Shown here in pieces: positions 10,587 through 18,662 of a stretch of DNA of 64,000 bases. Under the pieces are notes generated by a model. That model saw nothing but the letters and a program-made list of their open reading frames with translations. It was not told the DNA's origin and did not search any database. The stretch covers positions 186,001-250,000 of the forward strand of contig NZ_JAASAH010000002.1 of assembly GCF_012726235.1 (NCBI RefSeq), written 5' to 3'. Every line of letters starts with the position of its first letter. Within the stretch, counting starts at the first letter, position 1. Position numbers and translations under genes: made by a program. The DNA is from Streptomyces sp. HNM0574 (GTDB lineage Bacteria; Actinomycetota; Actinomycetes; Streptomycetales; Streptomycetaceae).

Positions 10587-11351
10587 CTATTGGACCTGGG
10601 CCTTGGCCGAGGCCCGGCGGCCGGAGGACTCCGGCACGGGCGGCCGCCCGGCACCGAGGGCCGCGCGCTCCACCGCTGTCCACGCCGTCGTCGTCGCGAG
10701 GTAGAGCCCGGCGGCCAGCGGCACGACGGCGGCTGTGATGACGGTGCCGAAGGAGAGCAGCGGCAGCAGCCGCGTCATCGCCTCCCCGCCGGGCAGCTGC
10801 GCCGAGGCGTCCGGCCGCGCCTCCCGCGCCTCCCGTGCGAGGCGCCGGTTGCGCAGGTACGTCCAGACCGCGACGGCCGTGACGACCGCGAACAGGCCCA
10901 GGTACACCAGCCCTTGGGCGCCGAACGGGCCGCCCTCGGCCAGCGCGTCGGCCCAGCGGCCGCCGAGCGGGGCGCCGAGCAGCGTGTGCCGCAGCAGCCC
11001 GTCGTCGGTGGTGAAGACGTGGTACATGGCGAAGAAGAAGGGGAGTTGGAGCAGCGTCGGCAGGCAGCCGGCGACCGGTGAGGCACCCTCCTTCGCGTAC
11101 AGCTCGTGGACCGCGCGGCGCATCCGCTCGGGGTCGTCGCGGTGCTTCTTCTGCAGCTCGGCCACGCGCGGGCCGACCTTGGCCCGTACCCGCTCACCGC
11201 GTACGGCGGCGCGCGCCAGCGGATGCAGCGCGAGGCGGACGCAGAGCGTGCACAGGATGATGGCGGCGGCCGTGGCGGCGTCGCCGAAGGCGGGCCGGAG
11301 CAGCCCGGAGAGGGCGGCGACAGCCGAGGACAGGGGATCGAGGAAAGACAT
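10587..11351 (-). CDS. YidC/Oxa1-family membrane insertase-like protein (paralogue)
   Basis: 254 aa. It shows the YidC/Oxa1 core: 'IILCTLCVRLALHPLARAAV' with the first core helix and conserved Arg, a coiled cytoplasmic hairpin 'AELQKKHRDDPERMRRAVHELYAKEG', then 'PVAGCLPTLLQLPFFFAMYHVF' and three further helices. It is shorter than the main YidC (usually about 400 aa or more) and is not in the rpmH-rnpA locus, so it is a second insertase-like protein. ATG 11351 was chosen with GGAG nine bases upstream; an in-frame GTG at 11366 is an alternative. It is followed upstream on the same strand by a small membrane protein. Confidence 0.85.
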   Translation of the reverse strand: MSFLDPLSSAVAALSGLLRPAFGDAATAAAIILCTLCVRLALHPLARAAVRGERVRAKVGPRVAELQKKHRDDPERMRRAVHELYAKEGASPVAGCLPTLLQLPFFFAMYHVFTTDDGLLRHTLLGAPLGGRWADALAEGGPFGAQGLVYLGLFAVVTAVAVWTYLRNRRLAREAREARPDASAQLPGGEAMTRLLPLLSFGTVITAAVVPLAAGLYLATTTAWTAVERAALGAGRPPVPESSGRRASAKAQVQ

Positions 11352-11489
11352 GACCGGGCACTCCACGGGTCTCGTCGTGCGGATCGGATGAGAGATCGGC
11401 GTGACGACGAGCCGCGCAGGCGCGGCGGACAGCAGGGCTGGGTGGCTGGCTCAACCCGCCCGGTCAGGGCAGGAGTTCGGCCCGCCCGG

Positions 11490-11867
11490 TCAGCACGCGG
11501 GTGCGTACCGGGAGGCCGGGCGGAGCACGCTCCGGGCGCCGGGTGTCCGCGGCGGCTGCGCGGCCGTCGCGGGGCACCGGCCCGGTGCTCGGGGGCGGGG
11601 ACGTCCGGCGGCGTCCGGGTCGCGCTGCGGCAGGAAGGCCGTACGCAGCGCGCGGTCCCGAAGCGCCGTACGTATGCGGCCCGTCGGTGGTGGCGGGGCC
11701 GCGGCGGCGCTCTGGAGGACGCCGCTGATCAGGAGCAGCGCCGCGGTGGTCGCGGCGGCGGCCAGTGCGGTGGTGAGCCCGGCCTCGGTGAGGAGGAAGG
11801 CGGTGAGCGTGAGCAGCAGGGCGGTGAGATACATCCGCCAGGCACGCACGATGCGGTACACGGTCAC
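11490..11867 (-). CDS. Small two-helix membrane protein (DUF6412-like, tentative)
   Basis: 125 aa, GTG start with GGGGGGAAGC just upstream. N-terminal half hydrophobic with two predicted membrane helices (about residues 11-28 and 31-52); C-terminal half Pro/Arg-rich and basic. I associate this N-terminal layout with actinobacterial DUF6412 proteins, which occur next to YidC paralogues, but that is memory and not a search. The gene lies 138 bp upstream of the YidC-like gene on the same strand, so they may be co-transcribed. Confidence 0.6.
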   Translation of the reverse strand: MTVYRIVRAWRMYLTALLLTLTAFLLTEAGLTTALAAAATTAALLLISGVLQSAAAAPPPPTGRIRTALRDRALRTAFLPQRDPDAAGRPRPRAPGRCPATAAQPPRTPGARSVLRPASRYAPAC

Positions 11868-11944
11868 GCTTCCCCCCTTCGCTCTCCGACGGCCGTACGC
11901 GGTATCCCGGCCGACCCGTACACACTAACCCCGGGGTCCGACAC

Positions 11945-13561
11945 TCAACCCCGTTGAGAGGGACGCCGGTTCGGCCCCGACGGTTGAACGTCCGCGTCAC
12001 GCGCCGGGTTCCCGGAAACCGTCCGGGCCGCCTCGTACTCCTCGTCGTCGTACGCCGTGTCCGAGGCGAGGACCTCGGTGTCCGGGCGCGGGTCGGCGGG
12101 CGGACGGGGGCCGAGGAAGGTGACCAGCAGGGTGACCGCCAGGTTGGCGGCGAGGGCGACGAGTCCGGCGTTCAGGCCCCACACCGGGTCGTTCCCGGTG
12201 AAGACCAGGGCGCAGACCAGCGCGACGCCGACGACGAGCCCGGACACCGCGGCCGTGGCCGTCAGCCGTCGCCACACCAGGCCCAGCAGCAGCATCGGCA
12301 GCAGCTGCGCCATGCCCTCGTAGCTGATCAGCGACAGCCGCACCAGGGTGTTCGGCACGGTGTAGGTGAGGACCAGCGCGAGCGTGCCGGAGACCACCAC
12401 GACGACCTGCGACCACAGCTTCTGCCGGCCGGCCAGCCGGGGCACCGCACCGAGCACGCTACGTCCCCACATCGTGCCGATGACCAGCATGAACACCGCC
12501 ATCGGCACGATCGAGGAGAGCGCTGCCGCCGCGCCCGTGAGGCCGACGGCCCAGCCGGGCAGCGCGTCCACGACGAGCTTGAACAGCGCCAGGTTCGAGT
12601 CGGCGCCCTGGAGTCCCGGCACGACGAACAGCGCGGCGAGCCCGAGCAGCATCGGCACGAAGAGCAGCACGTTGTAGAAGGGGAGCAGGACCGCGTTGCG
12701 GCGCAGCGCGTCGGCGCTGCGGGCGCCGAGGTAGCCCGCGACGGTGGTCGGGAAGATCACCACGGTCAGGGAGTTGAGGAACGTCGTCGAGATGAACCAG
12801 CTCTCGCCGAGCCCGCCCGAGGCGTGCCCGGGGAAGGTGAGCCACTCGTTCCGCTCCGCCACCAGCCGCCGGAAGAGCTCCGCGTAGCCCGTACCGCCGT
12901 CGCCCGCGCCGGAGTTCGCGAAGTAGTGCATCGGCACGTAGAACGCTAGGAAACCCAGGGTGAGGATGACCAGGACGTCCTTCAGCGCGGACACCCAGGC
13001 GCTGCCCCGCAGTCCGCTGAGCACGACGAAGCCCGTGGTGATCGCGAAGGCGAGGAAATAGGCCCAGTTGAGGCTGATCGTGCCGTAGGAGATGGTCGAG
13101 ACGACCACGCCCATGCCGGTGATCTGGAGCTGGATGTACGGCAGCAGGAAGACGGTCGCCAGCACGGCGACCGCGCCGCCGAGCCAGGGCCGCGCGTACC
13201 GGTGGGCGATCATGTCGGTGATGCCGACGAGCCCGTGCCTGCGCCCGTACGCCCACAGCATCGGGCCGACGACGTAACCGATCGCGTAGCCGCAGGACAT
13301 GTACGCCAGCACGTACAGCACCGGCGCCCCGAAGTCGTAGCCCCAGCCCGCGGCGCCGAGGTAGCTGAAGCTGGTGTACCCCTCGCCCGCCATCAGCACC
13401 CAGACGAAGACCGGGCCCAGGCTCCGCCCGCCCACGGACCATTCGGCGAGCCCGCCGCCGGCCCGCTTGCGGCGTACCCCGCGTACGGACAGCAGGCCGA
13501 GGGCGACGGTGAGGGCCATGAAGAGCGCGAAGACCCCGGTGGCGGCAGCGGCGTCGCTCAC
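11945..13561 (-). CDS. Sodium:solute symporter (SSS family)
   Basis: 538 aa with about 13 membrane helices. SSS features include 'FVWVLMAGEGYTSFSYLGAAGWGY' near residue 50 and 'ALSSIVPMAVFMLVIGTMWGRS' near 390, which corresponds to the sodium-site helix 8 region. The GTG start at 13561 overlaps the stop of the DUF3311 gene as GTGA. The acidic C-terminal tail (about 50 residues) is disordered. Importer of an organic acid, amino acid or sugar driven by sodium; substrate unassigned. Confidence 0.88.
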   Translation of the reverse strand: MSDAAAATGVFALFMALTVALGLLSVRGVRRKRAGGGLAEWSVGGRSLGPVFVWVLMAGEGYTSFSYLGAAGWGYDFGAPVLYVLAYMSCGYAIGYVVGPMLWAYGRRHGLVGITDMIAHRYARPWLGGAVAVLATVFLLPYIQLQITGMGVVVSTISYGTISLNWAYFLAFAITTGFVVLSGLRGSAWVSALKDVLVILTLGFLAFYVPMHYFANSGAGDGGTGYAELFRRLVAERNEWLTFPGHASGGLGESWFISTTFLNSLTVVIFPTTVAGYLGARSADALRRNAVLLPFYNVLLFVPMLLGLAALFVVPGLQGADSNLALFKLVVDALPGWAVGLTGAAAALSSIVPMAVFMLVIGTMWGRSVLGAVPRLAGRQKLWSQVVVVVSGTLALVLTYTVPNTLVRLSLISYEGMAQLLPMLLLGLVWRRLTATAAVSGLVVGVALVCALVFTGNDPVWGLNAGLVALAANLAVTLLVTFLGPRPPADPRPDTEVLASDTAYDDEEYEAARTVSGNPARDADVQPSGPNRRPSQRG

Positions 13562-13779
13562 GACTCCCCGCCCCCGTCCGCGCGTTCCCGCTGCGCACGC
13601 CGGTCCGCGCGGTAGGTGCACCAGACCAGCGGCGGGGTGAGGAGCGTCGCGCCGAAGAGCCAGACGAAGAGGAAGGGGACCCCGAAGACGGTCGGCTCCA
13701 CCCGGTTCACCAGCGGCACCGCCGCCAGGTACAGCACATACGGGGCGAGCAGCCACAGCAGTTGAGGACGTGTACGCAC
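13558..13779 (-). CDS. DUF3311 small membrane protein, partner of the SSS symporter
   Basis: 73 aa with two membrane helices: 'LLWLLAPYVLYLAAVPLVNR' and 'GVPFLFVWLFGATLLTPPLVW', followed by a short basic tail. DUF3311 proteins are typically encoded directly upstream of an SSS symporter, and here the stop codon overlaps the symporter start by 4 bp. Probable small accessory subunit. Confidence 0.85.
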   Translation of the reverse strand: MRTRPQLLWLLAPYVLYLAAVPLVNRVEPTVFGVPFLFVWLFGATLLTPPLVWCTYRADRRAQRERADGGGES

Positions 13780-13790
13780 GTCGCGGCAGC

Positions 13791-14570
13791 CTATCGGGGC
13801 TCCGCCCGGCGCAGCTCACCCCATACGACGAGACGGTATGTCGAGGTGTACTCGGGCGTGCAGGTCGTCAGCGTCAGATAGTGGCCGGGGCCGGACATCC
13901 GCTGCCGCGGATGGACGCTGCTGTACGGGACGGGTTCGAGCACGGTGCCGTCGCCCGGTGTGGTCTGCGCGATGGTGCGGGCGACGGCGTACACGTAGCG
14001 GGCGTCCGCCGTCTCGACGCGGATCTCGTCGCCGGTCCGGAGCCGGTTGAGGTAACGGAAGGGCTCGCCGTGCGTGTTGCGGTGCCCGGCGACGGCGAAG
14101 TTGCCCGGGGCGCCCGGCTCTCCGGTCTGCGGATAGTGCCCGACGTACCCCTTGTCCAGCACCCCCGCCTTGCTCACGCCCTCGGCGACCGGCGCGCTCA
14201 CCCCGAGCCCGGGGATGCGCAGCACGGCGTACGCGGGGCCGTCGTCCTCGCCCGGCGCCGGCGCCTCCGCCCCGGTTCCGGACCGCTGCTCGTCGGGGGT
14301 GGCTTCCGGCCGCGGGGCCGCCGTGGCCTCGTCGGACGGGGCGCCCCGTCCGGTGCCCCAGGCGCGTTCCAGGCTCTCGACCTGCTCCCGGGAGTCGGCG
14401 CGTGCCTGCTGGTTGGTCCACCACAGCTGGTGGGCGACGAGCAGCAGCACGACGACGCCCAGCGTCACCGCGCCCTCCGCCGCACCCCACAACAGCCGCG
14501 CCGCCCACTCACCCCGGCCGGCCCGCCGCCCCTGCACCACGATCCGCCCACGCGTCCGCATCGCGCGCAC
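13791..14570 (-). CDS. Class E sortase
   Basis: 259 aa. One N-terminal membrane helix (about residues 32-55), a charged linker rich in Glu/Ala/Pro, then the sortase barrel. Catalytic His in 'VAGHRNTHG', catalytic Cys237 in TLTTCTP and Arg246 in 'TYRLVVW'; the TLTTCTP sequence is characteristic of class E. Class E enzymes cleave LAXTG-type signals and anchor surface proteins such as chaplins to peptidoglycan. No LAXTG substrate gene is visible nearby. GTG 14570 has GGAG eight bases upstream and is preferred over ATG 14561. Ends 12 bp before the DUF3311 start on the same strand. Confidence 0.9.
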   Translation of the reverse strand: MRAMRTRGRIVVQGRRAGRGEWAARLLWGAAEGAVTLGVVVLLLVAHQLWWTNQQARADSREQVESLERAWGTGRGAPSDEATAAPRPEATPDEQRSGTGAEAPAPGEDDGPAYAVLRIPGLGVSAPVAEGVSKAGVLDKGYVGHYPQTGEPGAPGNFAVAGHRNTHGEPFRYLNRLRTGDEIRVETADARYVYAVARTIAQTTPGDGTVLEPVPYSSVHPRQRMSGPGHYLTLTTCTPEYTSTYRLVVWGELRRAEPR

Positions 14571-14595
14571 GATAGGGGCTCCGGCCCACACCCGG

Positions 14596-14708
14596 AAGGG
14601 GCGTGCGCCCGTCAGGGGCGCGGGGAGGTGCGCCCGTCAGGGGCGCGGGGAGGTGCGCCCGTCAGGGGCGCGGGGAGGTGCGCCCGTCAGGGGCGCGGGG
14701 AACTGCGC
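14596..14708. repeat. Tandem 25-bp direct repeats
   Basis: Three exact 25-bp units at 14614-14638, 14639-14663 and 14664-14688, each beginning AGGGGCGCGGGGAGGTGCGC. A partial degenerate unit precedes them (14596-14613) and a fourth variant follows (14689-14708) that reads AGGGGCGCGGGGAACTGCGC, the reverse complement of the interspersed 20-mer found elsewhere in the window. No spacer variation as in CRISPR; it looks like slippage expansion of an interspersed repeat. Confidence 0.9.
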
Positions 14709-14840
14709 GACCAGCCGGGACGGCGGGGTGGCCCGGTGACGGCGATGCGCACCCCGCGCCGGGGCGGGCGCTGCGCTTGCCAGCCCTGCGCCTACGGCGC
14801 AGTTCTCCCAAGCGAGGCGAGCCCGCGGGCCCAACTCCCC
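14709..14840. repeat. Intergenic mosaic repeat (module B)
   Basis: Non-coding stretch directly 3' of the DUF445 gene. It contains inverted copies of the 29-bp (14738-14766) and 26-bp (14768-14793) blocks seen at 9307-9335 and 9485-9510. In the reverse complement the blocks appear in the opposite order and nearly adjacent, so pieces have been shuffled rather than simply duplicated. Confidence 0.8.
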
Positions 14841-16217
14841 CTACCCGCCCAGCAGATGCGCCACCGTATGGATCGCCAGCCCCGCCAGCGCCCCCACGAC
14901 CGTCCCGTTGATCCGGATGAACTGCAGATCCCGCCCGATGTGCGCCTCGATCTTCTTGGAGGTGTGCTCCGCGTCCCAGCTCGCGACCGTCTCGGTGATC
15001 AGCGAGGTGATCTCGTCCCGGTAGGTGGTGACGACGTACACCGCCGCGTCCTCGACCCAGGTGTCCACCTTGCCCTGGAGCCGGTCGTCCCCGGCCAGCC
15101 GCTGCCCGAGCGAGAGCAGCGCGGACCGTGCCCGTACCCGCAGTTCGCTCCCCTCGTCCTCGGCCGCCGCGACGATCATCGAGCGGACCGCGCCCCACGC
15201 CGAGGCGATCAGCTGCTGCACCTCGGGACGGCCCAGCACCTCACTCTTGAGCCGCTCGACCTTGGCCCGCGTCTCCGGGTCGGTCTGGAGGTCGGCGGCG
15301 AAGTCGGTGAGGAAGCGGTCGACGGCGCCGCGTGCCGGATGGTCCGGCATGTCGCGCATCTCCGTGACGAAGCGCAGCAGTTCGCGGTAGACGCGCTCGC
15401 CGACCTTGCGGTCCACGAAGCGCGGCGTCCAGCCGGGGGCGCCGCCCGCGACGGCGTCCATCACCGAATCGCCGTGCTCCTCCAGCCAGTCGGCCGCGCG
15501 GACGCACACCAGGTCGACCACGCGCCGGTGCCCGTGGTCGGCGACGACCCGCTCCAGCATCGAACCGAGCCCGGGGGCGATCTCCTGCGCGTCGGCCCGC
15601 CGGGTGACGGCCTCGCCGACGACGGCCTGCACGTCGGTGTCCCGCAGCACCGCGAGGGCGCCGCGCAGCGCCGTGGACAGTTCGGCGGTGACGCGCTCGG
15701 CGTGCGCGGGCTCGGCGAGCCAGCCGCCGAGCCTGCTGCCGATGCCGACGGCGCGCAGCCGGGTGCGTACGACGTCGGAGGAGAGGAAGTTCTCGCCGAC
15801 GAAGTCGCCCAGGCTCTGGCCGAGTTGGTCCTTCTTGGTCGGGATGATCGCGGTGTGCGGGATGGGCAGGCCCATCGGCCTGCGGAAGAGCGCCGTCACG
15901 GCGAACCAGTCGGCGAGCGCGCCGACCATGCCGGCCTCGGCGGCGGCCGCGACGTAGCCCGTCCAGGCTCCGGCGCCGCTGTTCCCCGCCCAGGTGGCGA
16001 GGCCGAAAATCACCGCCATCAGCAGCAGCGCGCCGGTCGCGATGCCCTTCATCCGCCGTACGCCGCGCTGCCGTTCGCGATCGGCCGCGGTGAGTGCGCC
16101 GGGGCCGGTGGGTCCGGGTGCGCCCGGTCCGCTGCCGGGACCGCGTCCGCCGTCTGTGATTGCGCTCACCCGGGCCGCCCGTCCACCCGCGATCTCACCC
16201 GCATTTGTCCGTTCCAT
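14841..16217 (-). CDS. DUF445 domain membrane protein
   Basis: 458 aa. A disordered Gly/Pro-rich N-terminus (about 55 residues) precedes a membrane helix 'GIATGALLLMAVIFGLATWA', then 'AAAAEAGMVGALADWFAVTALFRRP', the DUF445 signature with a second hydrophobic segment. A long, mostly helical, charged domain (about residues 130-430) follows, and the protein ends in a last hydrophobic helix 'TVVGALAGLAIHTVAHLLGG'. The topology suggests a membrane protein with a large soluble coiled domain; function unknown in the family. Transcribed away from the divergent GDSL gene. Confidence 0.85.
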   Translation of the reverse strand: MERTNAGEIAGGRAARVSAITDGGRGPGSGPGAPGPTGPGALTAADRERQRGVRRMKGIATGALLLMAVIFGLATWAGNSGAGAWTGYVAAAAEAGMVGALADWFAVTALFRRPMGLPIPHTAIIPTKKDQLGQSLGDFVGENFLSSDVVRTRLRAVGIGSRLGGWLAEPAHAERVTAELSTALRGALAVLRDTDVQAVVGEAVTRRADAQEIAPGLGSMLERVVADHGHRRVVDLVCVRAADWLEEHGDSVMDAVAGGAPGWTPRFVDRKVGERVYRELLRFVTEMRDMPDHPARGAVDRFLTDFAADLQTDPETRAKVERLKSEVLGRPEVQQLIASAWGAVRSMIVAAAEDEGSELRVRARSALLSLGQRLAGDDRLQGKVDTWVEDAAVYVVTTYRDEITSLITETVASWDAEHTSKKIEAHIGRDLQFIRINGTVVGALAGLAIHTVAHLLGG

Positions 16218-16455
16218 CCCGCTCCACCGATCGCCCTGTTCCCCCTACAGTGTCCCAAGCCGCCCGAGCCATGGAACGCAGGACGGTTCGCGGGCGTCTT
16301 GGAGTCCGGGTGCCCCCTGACCACGGGCGCCCGACGCGTTTGCCGCGGCACCTCAGGCACCGCCCCCGGAAACGCGCCGCCCGCCGATCGTGGGATCATG
16401 CAACCGCGACCACCCGGAGCCTCGGGCTCCGCCTGCCCGAGGAGATTCACCGAGC

Positions 16456-17769
16456 ATGACCAGGAACATGGGTTATGCCCTGCTCGCCGGTTTCGCGGCG
16501 ATCGTCGTACTCGTCTCCACCGCCGTCTTCATCGGCGTGGGCAGCGAGGACGGCAGCCTGGACGGCTCCTCGCAGAGCTCGGACAACACCGCGTCGCCCG
16601 CCTCCTCGGGCCGCTGGGTCGGCACCTGGTCCGCCTCCCCCGCCGCCGCCGAGCCGAAGACGCAGGACGGCTTCGCGGACATGTCGATACGTAACGTCAT
16701 CCACACCTCCGTCGGCGGCACCGGCGCCCGCGTCCGGCTCTCGAACCTCTACGGCACCCGCCCGCTGACCATCTCGCACGCGACGCTCGCCCTCGCCGCC
16801 GCACCCAGCAACCCCACGGCCGCGACGGGCACCATGCGCCGCCTCACCTTCGGCAACGACCCCTCGGTGACGATCCCGGTCGGCGGCATGATCACCAGCG
16901 ACGCGGTACGCCTGAACGTCCCGCACGCCGCCGACATGCTCGTCACCACCTACTCCCCCAACCCCTCCGGCCCCGTGACGTACCACCCGTACGCGCGCCA
17001 GACCAGCTATCTCGCCGAGGGCAACAAGGTCGACGAGGCGGCGGGCACCGCCTTCACCCAGCAGAGCCCGTACTGGCGCTACCTCACGGGCGTCGACGTG
17101 TGGAGCGCGGAGACCGAGGGCGCCGTGGCCGTGCTCGGCGACTCGATCACCGACGGCATCACCTCGTCCCCCGGCGCCAACCGCCGCTGGACGGACTTCC
17201 TCGCCGAGCGGCTGCGCACCGAGCGGAACGCGCCCCGCTACAGCGTCCTGAACAGCGGCATCAGCGGCAACCGCGTCCTGGTCGACGGCAGCCGCTTCTC
17301 CCCGAACAACGGCCCGAGCGGCCTGACCCGCATGGAGCGCGACGTCCTCTCCCGCACGGGCGTGAAGTCCGTGATCATCGAGATGGGCCTCAACGACATC
17401 ATCAAGCCGCCGCGGCAGTACGACGCCGAGAAGATCGTCGAGGGGCTGCGGCAGCTCGTCGAGCAGGGGCACGCGCGCGGGCTCCACGTCGTCGGCGGCA
17501 CGCTGACCCCCTTCGGCGGCCACCGCGGGTACCAGCCGCGCATGGAGGCCGTCCGGCAGCAGGTCAACGAGGAGATCCGGGCCGGCAAGGTCTTCGACGC
17601 CGTCATCGACTTCGACGCGGCCCTCCGCGACCCCGCCCGCCCCAACAGCCTCCGCCCCGCCTACGACTCGGGCGACCACCTGCACCCCAGCGACAACGGC
17701 TACCGCGCCATGGCCGAGGCCGTAGACCTCAAACTCCTCAAGGCCGACGCAGCCCGCACCAAGCTCTGA
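16456..17769 (+). CDS. Secreted SGNH/GDSL hydrolase
   Basis: 437 aa. N-terminal signal anchor (about residues 6-26), then a Ser/Asp-rich linker and a beta-rich domain (about 50-210, starting 'WVGTWSASPAAAE'). The SGNH catalytic domain follows: block I GDSITDG with the nucleophile Ser, block II Gly in 'NSGISGNRVL', block III GLND, and block V 'DHLHPSDNG' with the Asp and His of the triad. Likely extracellular esterase or lipase-like enzyme. ATG 16456 has GAGGAG upstream; an in-frame GTG at 16390 would spoil the signal sequence. Confidence 0.9.
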   Translation: MTRNMGYALLAGFAAIVVLVSTAVFIGVGSEDGSLDGSSQSSDNTASPASSGRWVGTWSASPAAAEPKTQDGFADMSIRNVIHTSVGGTGARVRLSNLYGTRPLTISHATLALAAAPSNPTAATGTMRRLTFGNDPSVTIPVGGMITSDAVRLNVPHAADMLVTTYSPNPSGPVTYHPYARQTSYLAEGNKVDEAAGTAFTQQSPYWRYLTGVDVWSAETEGAVAVLGDSITDGITSSPGANRRWTDFLAERLRTERNAPRYSVLNSGISGNRVLVDGSRFSPNNGPSGLTRMERDVLSRTGVKSVIIEMGLNDIIKPPRQYDAEKIVEGLRQLVEQGHARGLHVVGGTLTPFGGHRGYQPRMEAVRQQVNEEIRAGKVFDAVIDFDAALRDPARPNSLRPAYDSGDHLHPSDNGYRAMAEAVDLKLLKADAARTKL

Positions 17770-17910
17770 GCCAAAGAGCTGAACGCCGCGGCGGAGAGCC
17801 GCGGTTGGTCCTACCGGCGCAATGTGCCCTGCTCGACCGACGAGTTCGGCGGCGCCGGTCCGCTGCCGGCGACGAAGGGCGTCGCGGGCGGCCATCTCTT
17901 CACCTGGCGG
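17770..17910 (+). pseudogene. Truncated copy of the 20613-21296 gene
   Basis: Immediately after the GDSL stop, the frame starting at 17770 translates to a stretch matching residues from about 31 of the membrane-anchored protein at 20613-21296. Shared blocks are AESRGW, 'RNVP', DEFGGAGPLP and TKGVAGG, with substitutions between them. The DNA also matches closely ('gacgagttcggcggcgc'). The N-terminal membrane helix and all of the C-terminal two thirds are missing; after about 17893 the sequence diverges although the frame stays open to 18087. It has no start codon of its own with a ribosome site. It is best read as a relic of a duplicated cassette gene. Confidence 0.8.
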
Positions 17911-17919
17911 CCCGGACCG

Positions 17920-18024
17920 CGTAGACCGATCCGGCGAACCCCGGGCTTCGCCGAACTCTTCCCGCCGCCAGGCGACTTGGACATGGTCGCGCTCCCCGGC
18001 CGAGGCGGAGTTGCGTCGCCACGT
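17920..18024 (-). pseudogene. Possible DUF397-like relic
   Basis: On the minus strand the stretch translates to a segment beginning TWRRNSASAGERDHVQVAW. It resembles the short DUF397 pattern (W-R-x-S-x-S ... C-V-E-V-A) of small Streptomyces proteins paired with XRE regulators, with the Cys replaced and no proper end. No XRE gene is adjacent. This is a weak resemblance in a region that otherwise holds a truncated gene. Confidence 0.25.
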
Positions 18025-18087
18025 TCCCGCGCCGCGCTCCCGCCAGGCCTCACGCCACCCGAAGAGCCCTCGCGTCACGGGAGTTGA

Positions 18088-18275
18088 CGTCCCGCCCCCA
18101 TCGGAAAGCACCGGCACCCCTTAGCACACCTTCCTGTGAAAATCTTGAGCAGAGTGCATAACGGTCCAATTCAGCGGCCGGGTGCACCCGCTCACCCCGG
18201 TGATCATGGAAAGGCCTGCTGGCCCGCAGGCCTCGGGGGGAGACCGCCCTCGAGCAGGTGCGAAGGGGGGCGCTG
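18088..18275 (+). promoter_or_regulatory. Upstream region of the type VII cassette
   Basis: About 190 bp without a gene. A locally AT-richer patch (18128-18171, 'ctgtgaaaatcttgagcag ... gcataac') stands out from the surrounding GC-rich DNA and is the likely promoter. A strong ribosome site, AAGGGGGG, lies at 18263-18270, directly ahead of ATG 18276. Confidence 0.4.
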
Positions 18276-18650
18276 ATGACCGGTAATTACCAGGTCGAAC
18301 CGAGCGAGCTGCGCTCGGCAGCCAAGAAGATCAAGGACGCGGCCGGTGACAGCGACAAGGTGAAGCTCGGCGAAGCCAAGGACTCGGTCGGCGACTTCGG
18401 CCACGACGCCGCGTCCACGTCGTTCAGCCGGTTGATGTCGACGTGGGAGAAGGCCGTCTCCGAGCCGCTGAAGGGCGATGCGGAGGCCTCCGCAGAGAAG
18501 CTGGAGGACACCGCCACCTCGTACGAACAGGCGGAAACGGACTCCAGCCACTACTTCCAGCCGCCCGGCGGCCAATACCCAGGTTTCGCGCAGCCCGGTT
18601 TCAACCAGCCCGGCGTCGGCCCGTACTCGCCGATGCCGAGAGTGCTCTGA
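18276..18650 (+). CDS. EspC/WXG100-like type VII secretion-associated protein
   Basis: 124 aa. Two predicted amphipathic helices (about residues 8-25 and 45-85) joined by a loop with 'DFGHD' (residues 40-44), as in EspC-type ESX proteins that lack the strict W-x-G. Trp57 lies early in the second helix. A Y-x-x-x-E motif (Tyr83-Glu87 in 'SYEQAE') follows the helical pair and matches the general type VII secretion signal. The C-terminal tail is Pro/Gly/Gln-rich. It has a strong ribosome site and lies 12 bp before the next gene, so it is probably a co-secreted partner or chaperone of that protein. ESX core ATPase genes are not in the window. Confidence 0.75.
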   Translation: MTGNYQVEPSELRSAAKKIKDAAGDSDKVKLGEAKDSVGDFGHDAASTSFSRLMSTWEKAVSEPLKGDAEASAEKLEDTATSYEQAETDSSHYFQPPGGQYPGFAQPGFNQPGVGPYSPMPRVL

Positions 18651-18662
18651 GGGGGCTGAACG

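Noticed and set aside
14596..14708. CRISPR-like array
   Set aside because: The units are contiguous 25-bp direct repeats without unique spacers and no cas genes occur.
13770..16694. A 974-codon open frame on the plus strand across the sortase and DUF445 genes
   Set aside because: It runs antisense to two well-supported genes and through tandem repeats; its composition is Arg/Gly/Ala-rich with no domain. High-GC antisense artefact.
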